A stretch of DNA of 64,000 bases from Peptococcaceae bacterium (GTDB taxonomy: Bacteria; Bacillota; Desulfotomaculia; Desulfotomaculales; Desulfocucumaceae): contig JAILZP010000007.1 of the NCBI GenBank assembly GCA_023512435.1, positions 42,801 through 106,800 of the forward strand, given 5' to 3'. A program made the translations under genes and the position numbers. Numbering within the stretch: position 1 is the stretch's first letter; each line of letters begins with the position of its first letter. Shown piece after piece: positions 57,972 to 64,000 of the stretch. The notes beneath the pieces were generated by a model that ran no database searches, was not told where the DNA came from, and saw only the letters and a program-made list of their open reading frames with translations.

Positions 57972-58595
57972 ATGAAAAAAGAAGAAAAAAAAAGCAGAAT
58001 AGGGATCATGGGCGGGACGTTCGACCCCATCCATTACGGCCACCTGGTGGCGGCGGAGGGTGCCCGCCATCATTTTAATCTGGAAAAGGTTGTTTTTGTT
58101 CCCGCCGCCAGGCCCCCGCACAAGGGAGCGAGGGTCATCACCGGCCCCGTCCACAGGCTGAACATGGCTGTGCTGGCCACCGGCAGCAATCCCAATTTTG
58201 AGGTGTCGGACATTGAGATAAAGCGCCGGGGCCCTTCATACACCATCGACACATTGTACTATTTCCACCATTCCCGGCCCGGGTCGGATCTCTATTTTAT
58301 CACCGGGGCCGATGCCGTGCTGGAGATCCTCACCTGGCACAGGGTGCAGGAACTGCTGGACCTGTGCTCCTTCATCGCCGCCACCAGGCCGGGCTACCGC
58401 CTGGAAAACCTGGCCGAAACCCTCAAGGGGCTGCCACCCGGCAGCATTGAAAAAATTTCGGTGATGGAGGTCCCGGCCCTGGCCATATCCTCCACCGACA
58501 TCAGGGAACGGGTGAGAAGGGGGATGCCCGTGAAGTACCTGCTTCCCGAAGAGGTGGAGAACTATATATACGAAAAAGGGCTGTACAGGGAGTGA
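57972..58595 (+). CDS. nadD: Nicotinate-nucleotide adenylyltransferase
   Basis: A 207-residue NAD-synthesis enzyme joining nicotinate mononucleotide and ATP. The nucleotidyltransferase motif GGTFDPIHYGHLVAA lies at the N-terminus, followed by PAARPPHKG, RRGPSYTIDTL, ITGADAVLEILTW and ISSTDIRERVRRGMPVKYLLP. ATG 57972 with a lysine-rich start (KKEEKKSR) lacks a strong GGAGG; the upstream sequence is TAAAGC. In many Firmicutes yqeK follows; here it is replaced by an RRM gene before rsfS. Confidence 0.95.
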   Translation: MKKEEKKSRIGIMGGTFDPIHYGHLVAAEGARHHFNLEKVVFVPAARPPHKGARVITGPVHRLNMAVLATGSNPNFEVSDIEIKRRGPSYTIDTLYYFHHSRPGSDLYFITGADAVLEILTWHRVQELLDLCSFIAATRPGYRLENLAETLKGLPPGSIEKISVMEVPALAISSTDIRERVRRGMPVKYLLPEEVENYIYEKGLYRE

Positions 58596-58601
58596 AACGA
58601 A

Positions 58602-58627
58602 AGCCCCGTTTCAGGACGGGGCTTTTT
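58602..58627 (+). terminator. Terminator after nadD
   Basis: GCCCCGT pairs with ACGGGGC across a 6-base loop, followed by TTTTTT. Confidence 0.85.
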
Positions 58628-58760
58628 TCCGTCCGGCGGCGCCGATCTTTAAAGGGAAAAATGGAAAAATATTTGTCGGTTCAGGCTGCATCAGCCTTTT
58701 GGATTTGGCTAATAATATTTTTACAAATAAAGCTTAGAGAATTCGAAAGAGGTGAATCTA

Positions 58761-59021
58761 GTGGTGCGGACCCTTTACGTGGGCAATTTGCCCTGGGCCA
58801 CTAAAGCCGAGGACCTTGAGGAAGTCTTTTCCCAATACGGAGAGGTGATTAGCACCCGGGTGATTACCGACCGTGAGACGGGGCGGTCCCGCGGGTTTGG
58901 TTTTGTAGAGGTGGCGGACAAGGATGCCGACAATATCATCGCGGCGCTCAACGGGGCCGAAATAGGCGGCCGCATATTAACCGTCAATGAGGCCAAGGCC
59001 AGGGATGAAAAGCCAAACTGA
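58761..59021 (+). CDS. RRM-type RNA-binding protein
   Basis: An 86-residue single RNA-recognition-motif protein. RNP2 is TLYVGNLPW, and RNP1 is RSRGFGFVEV. The short C-terminal tail is ARDEKPN. Small RRM proteins occur in cyanobacteria and in some Firmicutes and are usually stress- or cold-related; the target RNA here is unknown. GTG 58761 is chosen, with AGAGGTG 7 bases upstream. It has its own terminator (59036). Confidence 0.9.
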   Translation: MVRTLYVGNLPWATKAEDLEEVFSQYGEVISTRVITDRETGRSRGFGFVEVADKDADNIIAALNGAEIGGRILTVNEAKARDEKPN

Positions 59022-59035
59022 TCCCCCAGTGCCGG

Positions 59036-59062
59036 ACCTCCCGCCCGGGAGGTTTTCTTTTT
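59036..59062 (+). terminator. Terminator after the RRM gene
   Basis: ACCTCCC pairs with GGGAGGT across GCCC, followed by TTTCTTTTTT. Confidence 0.85.
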
Positions 59063-59166
59063 TGGTGCGCCCGGGAAAACTAAACAAAGCAGGAACTTCA
59101 GCCGAAGAGTAGAATATAAGTAATATATAATATTTAAAGCCATTAAATAACAAGGGGGAGTGCTGA

Positions 59167-59526
59167 TTGACCATCAGTCCACGGGCACTGGCCGAACTGG
59201 TCAGGCGGGTTGCCGGGAAGAAAAAGGCGCGGGATATTACGGTCCTGGATATCAGCAAAATATCGATAATAGCCGACTTTTTCGTGATTTGCAGCGGCAG
59301 TTCGTCAGTCAACGTTCAGGCCATCGCCGGGGAAATTGTGGACCGGGTCAGGGAGGAATTCGGAGGTCTGACCCCGCGCGTCGAGGGGTACCGGGAGGGA
59401 CGATGGGTGCTCCTTGATTACGGAGATGTGGTGATCCACGTATTTCAGGAAGAGGAGAGGCGGTTTTACAACCTGGAACGCCTGTGGGGGGACGCTCCCG
59501 TGGTGGCTGTATCAGCCAGCCTGTGA
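59167..59526 (+). CDS. rsfS: Ribosomal silencing factor RsfS
   Basis: A 119-residue RsfS/Iojap/YbeB protein that binds ribosomal protein L14 and blocks subunit joining in starvation. Core: ARDITVLDISKISIIADFFVICSGSSSVNVQAIAGEIVDRV, then GYREGRWVLLDYGDVVIHVFQEEERRFYNLERLWGDAPVV. The start is TTG 59167 after AAGGGGGAGTGC. It sits between nadD and leuS as in most Firmicutes. Confidence 0.95.
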   Translation: MTISPRALAELVRRVAGKKKARDITVLDISKISIIADFFVICSGSSSVNVQAIAGEIVDRVREEFGGLTPRVEGYREGRWVLLDYGDVVIHVFQEEERRFYNLERLWGDAPVVAVSASL

Positions 59527-59533
59527 ATTTTGC

Positions 59534-59561
59534 TTCTGGCCGCTAGCCTCTAGAAGCTAGC
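59534..59561. repeat. Weak heptanucleotide array (CTAGC type)
   Basis: Units TTCTGGC, CGCTAGC, CTCTAGA, AGCTAGC, related to the array before pgeF. Lower regularity. Confidence 0.4.
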
Positions 59562-59594
59562 AAACACCTGGCTAAATTATGCAGCTTTTATTTG

Positions 59595-59623
59595 TTGACA
59601 TCTTCAGGGGGATGTCTTATAAT
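59595..59623 (+). promoter_or_regulatory. Consensus sigma-A promoter of the leuS leader
   Basis: TTGACA (59595-59600), 17-base spacer, TATAAT (59618-59623): both hexamers and the spacing are perfect. It should drive strong transcription of the T-box leader, and with it the embedded tRNA. Confidence 0.85.
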
Positions 59624-59635
59624 AAGTTTTGTATC

Positions 59636-59955
59636 TTGAAGAGATGAAAGACGTTGAAGGGGAGCAGTAAGCAGCCCGTGCCTTTTCAGAGAGCCGCCGC
59701 GAGGTGCAAGGCGGCAGGGCGGTGTTGCCGAACTCGCCCCGGAGTCTGCCGGGGGAAAGTTGCGGAAGTATCCCGGCACGGTCAGCCACCGTTATCAGTT
59801 TCGAGAGGGTAAGTCACATGGGGCTGTGGCGCAGAGGGAGCGCGCTTCCTTGGCATGGAAGAGGCCGCGGGTTCGATTCCCGCCAGCTCCACCAACACTT
59901 TACCAACCAGGGTGGTAACGCGGGCAAAAACCCGTCCCTAAGGGGGCGGGTTTTA
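59636..59955 (+). promoter_or_regulatory. T-box leader (leucine) of leuS, with an embedded tRNA gene
   Basis: Stem I runs from about 59640 with AGAGAGCCGCCGCGAGG and the specifier loop CCGAACTCGCC; CTC (59733-59735) reads leucine. The conserved CCGTTATC and GAGAGGG elements follow (59790-59809). The antiterminator T-box AGGGTGGTAACGCGGG is at 59909-59924, and the terminator ACCCG...CGGGTTTTATTTTT at 59926-59955. Between GAGAGGG and the T-box, where the Stem III hairpin would lie, there is a complete tRNA-Ala. GGTAA (59808-59812) and TTACC (59900-59904) can pair around it. Confidence 0.88.
59820..59894 (+). tRNA. tRNA-Ala (anticodon GGC)
   Basis: A full cloverleaf: acceptor GGGGCTG/CAGCTCC (one G-T), D arm GCGC-AGAGGGA-GCGC, anticodon arm CTTCC-TTGGCAT-GGAAG with anticodon GGC, variable AGGCC, T arm GCGGG-TTCGATT-CCCGC, discriminator A and encoded CCA (59892-59894). 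It reads alanine GCC/GCU codons. It has no promoter of its own between the T-box Stem I and itself, so it is presumably made from the leuS leader transcript. Confidence 0.93.
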
Positions 59956-60170
59956 TTTTTACCGGTTGCCCGAAACCATCGGTGTTCGCGGCAGCCGGAG
60001 GCCATGAAATCGTCTGTTGCCCCGGGGTGGCTGAACAGGTACGGTTCTCCACCCCATTTTTTTTAATCTTGTAACAGCAGGGCAAATGTAGTAGAATAAT
60101 AACCTGAGTTTTGCCGGAAATCGGGCAATTATAAGGCATATGCGTTGCTGCGTCAGGAGGATAAGGCTTG

Positions 60171-62660
60171 ATGAAACTGGAAGAACGCTACGACTTTGCG
60201 AAAATCGAGCGGAAGTGGCAGTCCCGCTGGGCCGAGGAAGACATCTACCGGGTGCCGGACGAAAGCGGGCGGCCCAAGTATTACTGCCTGGAGATGTTTC
60301 CGTATCCCTCGGGCAAGCTGCACATGGGCCACGTCCGGAATTATTCCATAGGCGACGTGGTGGCCAGATACCTGACCATGAACGGCTACAACGTACTGCA
60401 CCCCATGGGCTGGGACGCCTTCGGCCTTCCGGCCGAAAACGCCGCCATCAAGCACGGAAACATCCACCCGGCGGTGTGGACCTACGACAACATAAACACC
60501 ATGCGGTCACAGCTCAAGCAGCTGGGCATCAGCTACGACTGGAGCCGGGAACTGGCCACCTGCCACCCGGGCTATTACCGCTGGACCCAGTGGCTCTTCC
60601 TCCAGCTATACAAGCACGGCCTGGCTTACAAGAAAAAGGCCGCCGTCAACTGGTGCCCCTCATGCGCCACGGTGCTGGCCAACGAGCAGGTCAAGGAAGG
60701 GACCTGCGAACGCTGCAAGACCGGCGTTGAGAAAAGGGAGCTGGACCAGTGGTTTTTCAGGATAACCGCGTACGCGGACAGGCTTCTGGAGGATTTGAAG
60801 CTGCTCCGGGGATGGCCCGAAAAGGTCAGGATCATGCAGGAGAACTGGATCGGGCGCAGCGAGGGGGCCGAAATCAGCTTTCCCGTGGAGGGGAGCGATG
60901 ATGCCATCACGGTGTTCACCACCAGGCCGGATACCATTTTCGGGGTCACATACATGGTGCTGGCCCCGGAGCACCCGCTGGTGGAGAAGCTGATCCGGGA
61001 CAAGTCCCAGGCCGAAGAAATCAGGCGGTTCGTCAGGAAGGTAAGAAACTTGAGCGAGATTGAGCGTACCTCCACCGAGGCCGAGAAGATTGGGCACTTT
61101 ACCGGGGCATACTGCGTCAACCCGCTGAACGGGGAGAGGGTGCCGATCCTGGTGGCCAACTACGTGCTGCTGGAGTACGGCACCGGCTGCGTCATGGGGG
61201 TTCCGGCCCACGACCAGCGGGACTTCGAGTTTGCCCGGAAGTACGGCCTGCCCGTCAGGGTGGTGATTCAGCCCGGGGGGCCGCCCCTGGACCCGGACAC
61301 CATGACCGAGGCTTACACCGGCGAGGGCGTCATGGTCAACTCGGGAAAATTCAACGGGCTGCCAAACCGTGAGGGAATCAAGGCGGTAACCGCATACTGC
61401 GAGGAGAGAGGCATCGGCAAGGGCGTGGTCAACTTCAGGCTCAGGGATTGGCTCATTTCCCGCCAGCGCTACTGGGGCGCCCCCATTCCCATGATTTACT
61501 GCGACCGGTGCGGCATCGTTCCGGTTCCCGAGGAGGACCTCCCGGTGGAACTGCCCATGAACGTGGAGTTCAAGCCCACCGGCCGGTCGCCCCTGGCCGA
61601 GTGCCCGGAGTTTGTCAACACCGCCTGCCCGCAGTGCGGCGGGGCGGCCCGCCGGGAAACCGACACCATGGACACCTTCATGTGCTCGTCCTTTTACTAC
61701 TTCCGGTACACCAGTCCCCGGAACGAGGACCGGGTCTGGGGAGAACGCGAAATCAACTACTGGCTGCCCGTGGACCAGTACATCGGCGGAGTGGAGCACG
61801 CCATCCTGCACCTGCTCTACTCCAGGTTCTTTACCAAGTTTCTTTACGACATCAAGCTGGTGCCCTGTGAGGAGCCCTTCACCAACCTCCTGACCCAGGG
61901 CATGGTCCTGAAGGACGGGGCCAAGATGTCAAAGTCCAAGGGGAATGTGGTCAGCCCCGAGGACATCGTGGCCAGGTACGGCGCGGATACGGCCAGGCTT
62001 TTCATACTTTTCGCCGCTCCGCCGGAGCGCGACCTGGAGTGGAGCGACCAGGGCGTCGAGGGCTGCTCCCGGTTCCTGAACCGGGTGTGGCGGCTGGTGG
62101 CCCCCCTGGCGGGGAAGCTGGACGGCGGCGCCCCGCCTGAAACCGGCAGGCTGGTGGGGGTGAACCGCGAAATGCACCGCCTGACCCACGTCACCATTAA
62201 GAGGGTGACCGAGGACGTGGGCAACAGGTTTAACTTCAACACCGCCGTCAGCGCCATCATGGAGCTGGTGAACGGACTGTACCAGTACCGGGATGTGCCC
62301 GAAACCGACCGGGACCCGGCCGTCCTGAAAGAGGCCGTGGAATCGCTGCTCCTGCTCCTGGCGCCCTTTGCCCCGCACATCACCGAGGAACTCTGGCACG
62401 GCACCGGGCACAGCGGAAGCATCCACCTGCAGCCCTGGCCGAAATACCGTCCGGAGGCCGTGGCCGAGGACGAGGTGGAAATAGTGGTCCAGGTTAACGG
62501 CAAGATCAGGGACAGGATCCTGGTCCCGGCCGGTATTTCGCCGGAAGGGATGAAGGAACTGGTGATCTCCCGGCCCGGGGTGCAGAAGATGATCGAGGGC
62601 CGGCAGGTGGTCAAGGTGATCCCGGTACCCGGCAAGCTGGTCAATATAGTGGTGAAGTAG
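60171..62660 (+). CDS. leuS: Leucyl-tRNA synthetase
   Basis: A class I synthetase of 829 residues. HIGH-equivalent in [16 protein letters not shown] (near 40), [13 protein letters not shown], the zinc-like [13 protein letters not shown] and CERC, the CP1 editing domain ([24 protein letters not shown]), [17 protein letters not shown], and [15 protein letters not shown]. The C-terminal domain ends [19 protein letters not shown] 60171 is used, with CAGGAGG 10 bases upstream; TTG 60168 is possible. It is controlled by the Leu T-box. Between the T-box terminator and the start lie about 215 bases (59956-60170) with no other gene. Confidence 0.98.
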   Translation: MKLEERYDFAKIERKWQSRWAEEDIYRVPDESGRPKYYCLEMFPYPSGKLHMGHVRNYSIGDVVARYLTMNGYNVLHPMGWDAFGLPAENAAIKHGNIHPAVWTYDNINTMRSQLKQLGISYDWSRELATCHPGYYRWTQWLFLQLYKHGLAYKKKAAVNWCPSCATVLANEQVKEGTCERCKTGVEKRELDQWFFRITAYADRLLEDLKLLRGWPEKVRIMQENWIGRSEGAEISFPVEGSDDAITVFTTRPDTIFGVTYMVLAPEHPLVEKLIRDKSQAEEIRRFVRKVRNLSEIERTSTEAEKIGHFTGAYCVNPLNGERVPILVANYVLLEYGTGCVMGVPAHDQRDFEFARKYGLPVRVVIQPGGPPLDPDTMTEAYTGEGVMVNSGKFNGLPNREGIKAVTAYCEERGIGKGVVNFRLRDWLISRQRYWGAPIPMIYCDRCGIVPVPEEDLPVELPMNVEFKPTGRSPLAECPEFVNTACPQCGGAARRETDTMDTFMCSSFYYFRYTSPRNEDRVWGEREINYWLPVDQYIGGVEHAILHLLYSRFFTKFLYDIKLVPCEEPFTNLLTQGMVLKDGAKMSKSKGNVVSPEDIVARYGADTARLFILFAAPPERDLEWSDQGVEGCSRFLNRVWRLVAPLAGKLDGGAPPETGRLVGVNREMHRLTHVTIKRVTEDVGNRFNFNTAVSAIMELVNGLYQYRDVPETDRDPAVLKEAVESLLLLLAPFAPHITEELWHGTGHSGSIHLQPWPKYRPEAVAEDEVEIVVQVNGKIRDRILVPAGISPEGMKELVISRPGVQKMIEGRQVVKVIPVPGKLVNIVVK

Positions 62661-62741
62661 CCGGCTGCCGCCCTCGCGCGGCGCCGCCGGCGTACCGGCG
62701 GCCAAACTCTGAAAAAGATCTCAGAATGAAGGCAATAACAG

Positions 62742-62783
62742 TCCCGCCTGCCGCGACCTGCGCGGAAGGCGGGTTTTTTGCGG
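62742..62783 (+). terminator. Terminator after leuS
   Basis: CCCGCCT pairs with AGGCGGG across a GC-rich loop, followed by TTTTTTG. Confidence 0.75.
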
Positions 62784-62793
62784 GAGGGGCGTT

Positions 62794-63480
62794 ATGGAAT
62801 CCTTGCTGCGGAAGCGGGGGAAGATCCCGCTGGTCATATCGGTCCCTCACGGGGGGATGGAGGAACCGGAAAATTTATTCTTTCGCGGTTCGGGCAACCG
62901 GCGGGCGGACATGCTCACCCTGGATCTGGCCGCCGGGCTGGCCGGTTCCCTTGAGACGGCCTGGGGCCGCCCCTACCTGGTGGCCGGGCTGATCCGGCGG
63001 AGCATTATCGATTACAACCGGCCCCCGGAGGAGGCTTACGAAGACCCTGAAGCGGCCCGTCATTACCTGATTTTTCACCGCGCCCTGGAGGAATCGGTGG
63101 GAGAGTGCCTTGAAAAGCACGGAGCATGCCTGCTGCTGGATATACACGGCTGCCGGGGGGCGGGGCCCGGCGCACCCCACGTGTTCCTGGGCACCGGTAA
63201 GTGTGCCGCCATGTCCCCGTCCGCGGTCCGGTTGCTGACGGACCTGATTGCCGGGGAAGGGTGGCGGGTCAGCCACGACACCGGCGGTCCCTACCGGGGC
63301 GGTTTTATAATCAGGCACTATGCCTCGGGCGACGGGGTAATGGGCGTGCAGCTTGAAGTAAGCAGGGAAGTGCGCCTCGAACCGGTCCTGAGGACCAGGT
63401 TTTCATCATCCCTGGCCAGGTCGCTGGCGGCCTTCGGCCGCATGCAGCTTTCCGGCAATGTGAAACTTTCGCCGACCTGA
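62794..63480 (+). CDS. N-formylglutamate amidohydrolase-like protein
   Basis: A 228-residue protein with the N-formylglutamate amidohydrolase fold: PLVISVPHGGMEEPENLFFRGSGNRRADMLTLDLAAGLA, RSIIDYNRPPEEA (Asn-Arg-Pro motif), LLLDIHGCRGAGP (metal His) and GVQLEVSREVR (Glu). The canonical enzyme ends histidine degradation; no hut genes are near, so the substrate here is uncertain. GGGAGGGGCG precedes ATG 62794. It begins just after the leuS terminator and may have its own promoter. Confidence 0.8.
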   Translation: MESLLRKRGKIPLVISVPHGGMEEPENLFFRGSGNRRADMLTLDLAAGLAGSLETAWGRPYLVAGLIRRSIIDYNRPPEEAYEDPEAARHYLIFHRALEESVGECLEKHGACLLLDIHGCRGAGPGAPHVFLGTGKCAAMSPSAVRLLTDLIAGEGWRVSHDTGGPYRGGFIIRHYASGDGVMGVQLEVSREVRLEPVLRTRFSSSLARSLAAFGRMQLSGNVKLSPT

Positions 63481-63641
63481 AATGAAGGCTCCGCTTATGT
63501 GAAAAATTCGACTGTTCTGATGGGCAGGAAGCGGTCTGAAAAGACAATTAAAGGGCAAAATATTTATTAATAACGGCTTCCGGCGTATGATGTGAAACAA
63601 AAGAGGGGACTTTCGGTAGTGACAAACAGGGGGTGAACAAC

Positions 63642-63812
63642 GTGGCCTGGACGTTAAGCCTGACGCAATTTTTCAACGGGCAGGGGCGTGGAAAAGATAA
63701 GGACATGATGGAAGAACTGGCCGTCTCAGTGCATGAAAACCTCCATCTCGCGCCGCCAGTGCGGGCGACACAAATAGTAATGAAAAAGGGATGCGCACTC
63801 ATCCTGGATTGA
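63642..63812 (+). CDS. Possible 56-residue protein of unknown function
   Basis: GTG 63642, with AGGGGGTG 6-8 bases upstream, opens a frame (AWTLSLTQFFNGQGRGKDKDMMEELAVSVHENLHL...) to TGA 63810-63812. The acidic/basic helix in the middle and good ribosome site support translation; there is no recognised family. The 160 bases before it (63481-63641) show no other gene. Confidence 0.35.
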   Translation: MAWTLSLTQFFNGQGRGKDKDMMEELAVSVHENLHLAPPVRATQIVMKKGCALILD

Positions 63813-63821
63813 GCTACAATC

Positions 63822-63885
63822 AGTCTGAGGAGAAGACACACTACAAAGCACGGTGAGGTGAGTAGTAGACTGCTCTTCTCAGACT
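63822..63885. other. Inverted repeat, possible stem-loop
   Basis: AGTCTGAGGAGAAG (63822-63835) is nearly the complement of CTTCTCAGACT (about 63875-63885) with one bulge, enclosing about 40 bases. No T-run follows, so it is not a standard terminator. It could be part of a small RNA or an element end. Confidence 0.35.
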
Positions 63886-63910
63886 TAAAACAGTATGAAA
63901 ACTAGTGTAA

Positions 63911-64000
63911 GGACTGTCTCTCAGGGAGTGTAAATTATTTTGTGTAAATGGGTATTCCCGGAAAAATCGGTTAAGCTATAGATGGCTCTTACCTGCCAGG
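63911..64000. mobile_element. Possible IS256-type terminal sequence, running off the window
   Basis: GGACTGTCTCTCAGGGAGTG followed by TAAATTATTTTGTGTAAATG resembles the terminal inverted repeats of IS256-family elements (GTGTAAATTATTTTGTGTAAA is typical). No transposase is visible before the window ends, so this is a suggestion from pattern only. Confidence 0.35.

Overview
The window is GC-rich DNA from an anaerobic, endospore-forming Firmicute. It carries a dcw cell-wall/division cluster running into spoIIGA-sigE-sigG, a glycyl-radical (class III) ribonucleotide reductase, SpoVA, GerA/B/C, CotE and SASP genes, T-box leaders, and many GTG/TTG starts with strong GGAGG ribosome sites. Gene content and order best fit the Desulfotomaculum/Pelotomaculum group of Peptococcaceae. 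That placement is inference; no rRNA gene is present.

Layout. 1-13400: the end of murC, then murB, murA, ftsQ, two DUF881 genes, sbp, ftsA and ftsZ. murA is cut at its active-site loop by a 5.8 kb large-serine-recombinase element that carries hydG-hydE-hydF, the three [FeFe]-hydrogenase maturases. Both attachment sites can be read. 13400-17600: spoIIGA, sigE, sigG, spoIIR and ylmC. 17700-21800: nrdR and nrdD behind a promoter with NrdR boxes; nrdD contains a 471-residue intein. 21800-26700: a spoVA2mob-like operon (YhcN/YlaJ lipoprotein, spoVAE, spoVAD, spoVAC, DUF421, DUF1657) and a divergent second DUF421 gene. 26800-27460: vapBC. 27600-32200: gerA-gerC divergent from gerB. 32300-38400: ylbF-like, nrdG, a LysM protein, FmdB, a beta-CASP nuclease, pgeF and a response regulator. 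38700-46400: ylmE, sepF, proC, yggT, ylmH, yggU and T-box-ileS. 46400-52800: SASP, cotE, mntA-hepT, a YcdB/SLH surface protein and a chemoreceptor. 52800-56700: a decayed and an intact REP-associated (RAYT) transposase element around perR-rubrerythrin, an ilvE remnant and an exonuclease-phosphatase gene. 56700-64000: ilvE, nadD, an RRM protein, rsfS, T-box-leuS and an N-formylglutamate amidohydrolase-like gene, then a possible IS256-type end.

Most striking: (1) the recombinase element splitting murA with maturase cargo and intact flanks, which suggests excision could restore murA; (2) a complete tRNA-Ala(GGC) gene nested inside the leucine T-box leader of leuS, where the Stem III hairpin would normally lie; (3) many intergenic arrays with a strict 7-bp period but different unit sequences, some in inverted pairs around terminators.

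Together the genes describe a division-to-sporulation core (wall precursors, FtsQ/A/Z, SepF, then sigma-E, sigma-G, SpoIIR, SpoVA, Ger, CotE and SASP) interspersed with translation genes under tRNA control and with small mobile or toxin modules.
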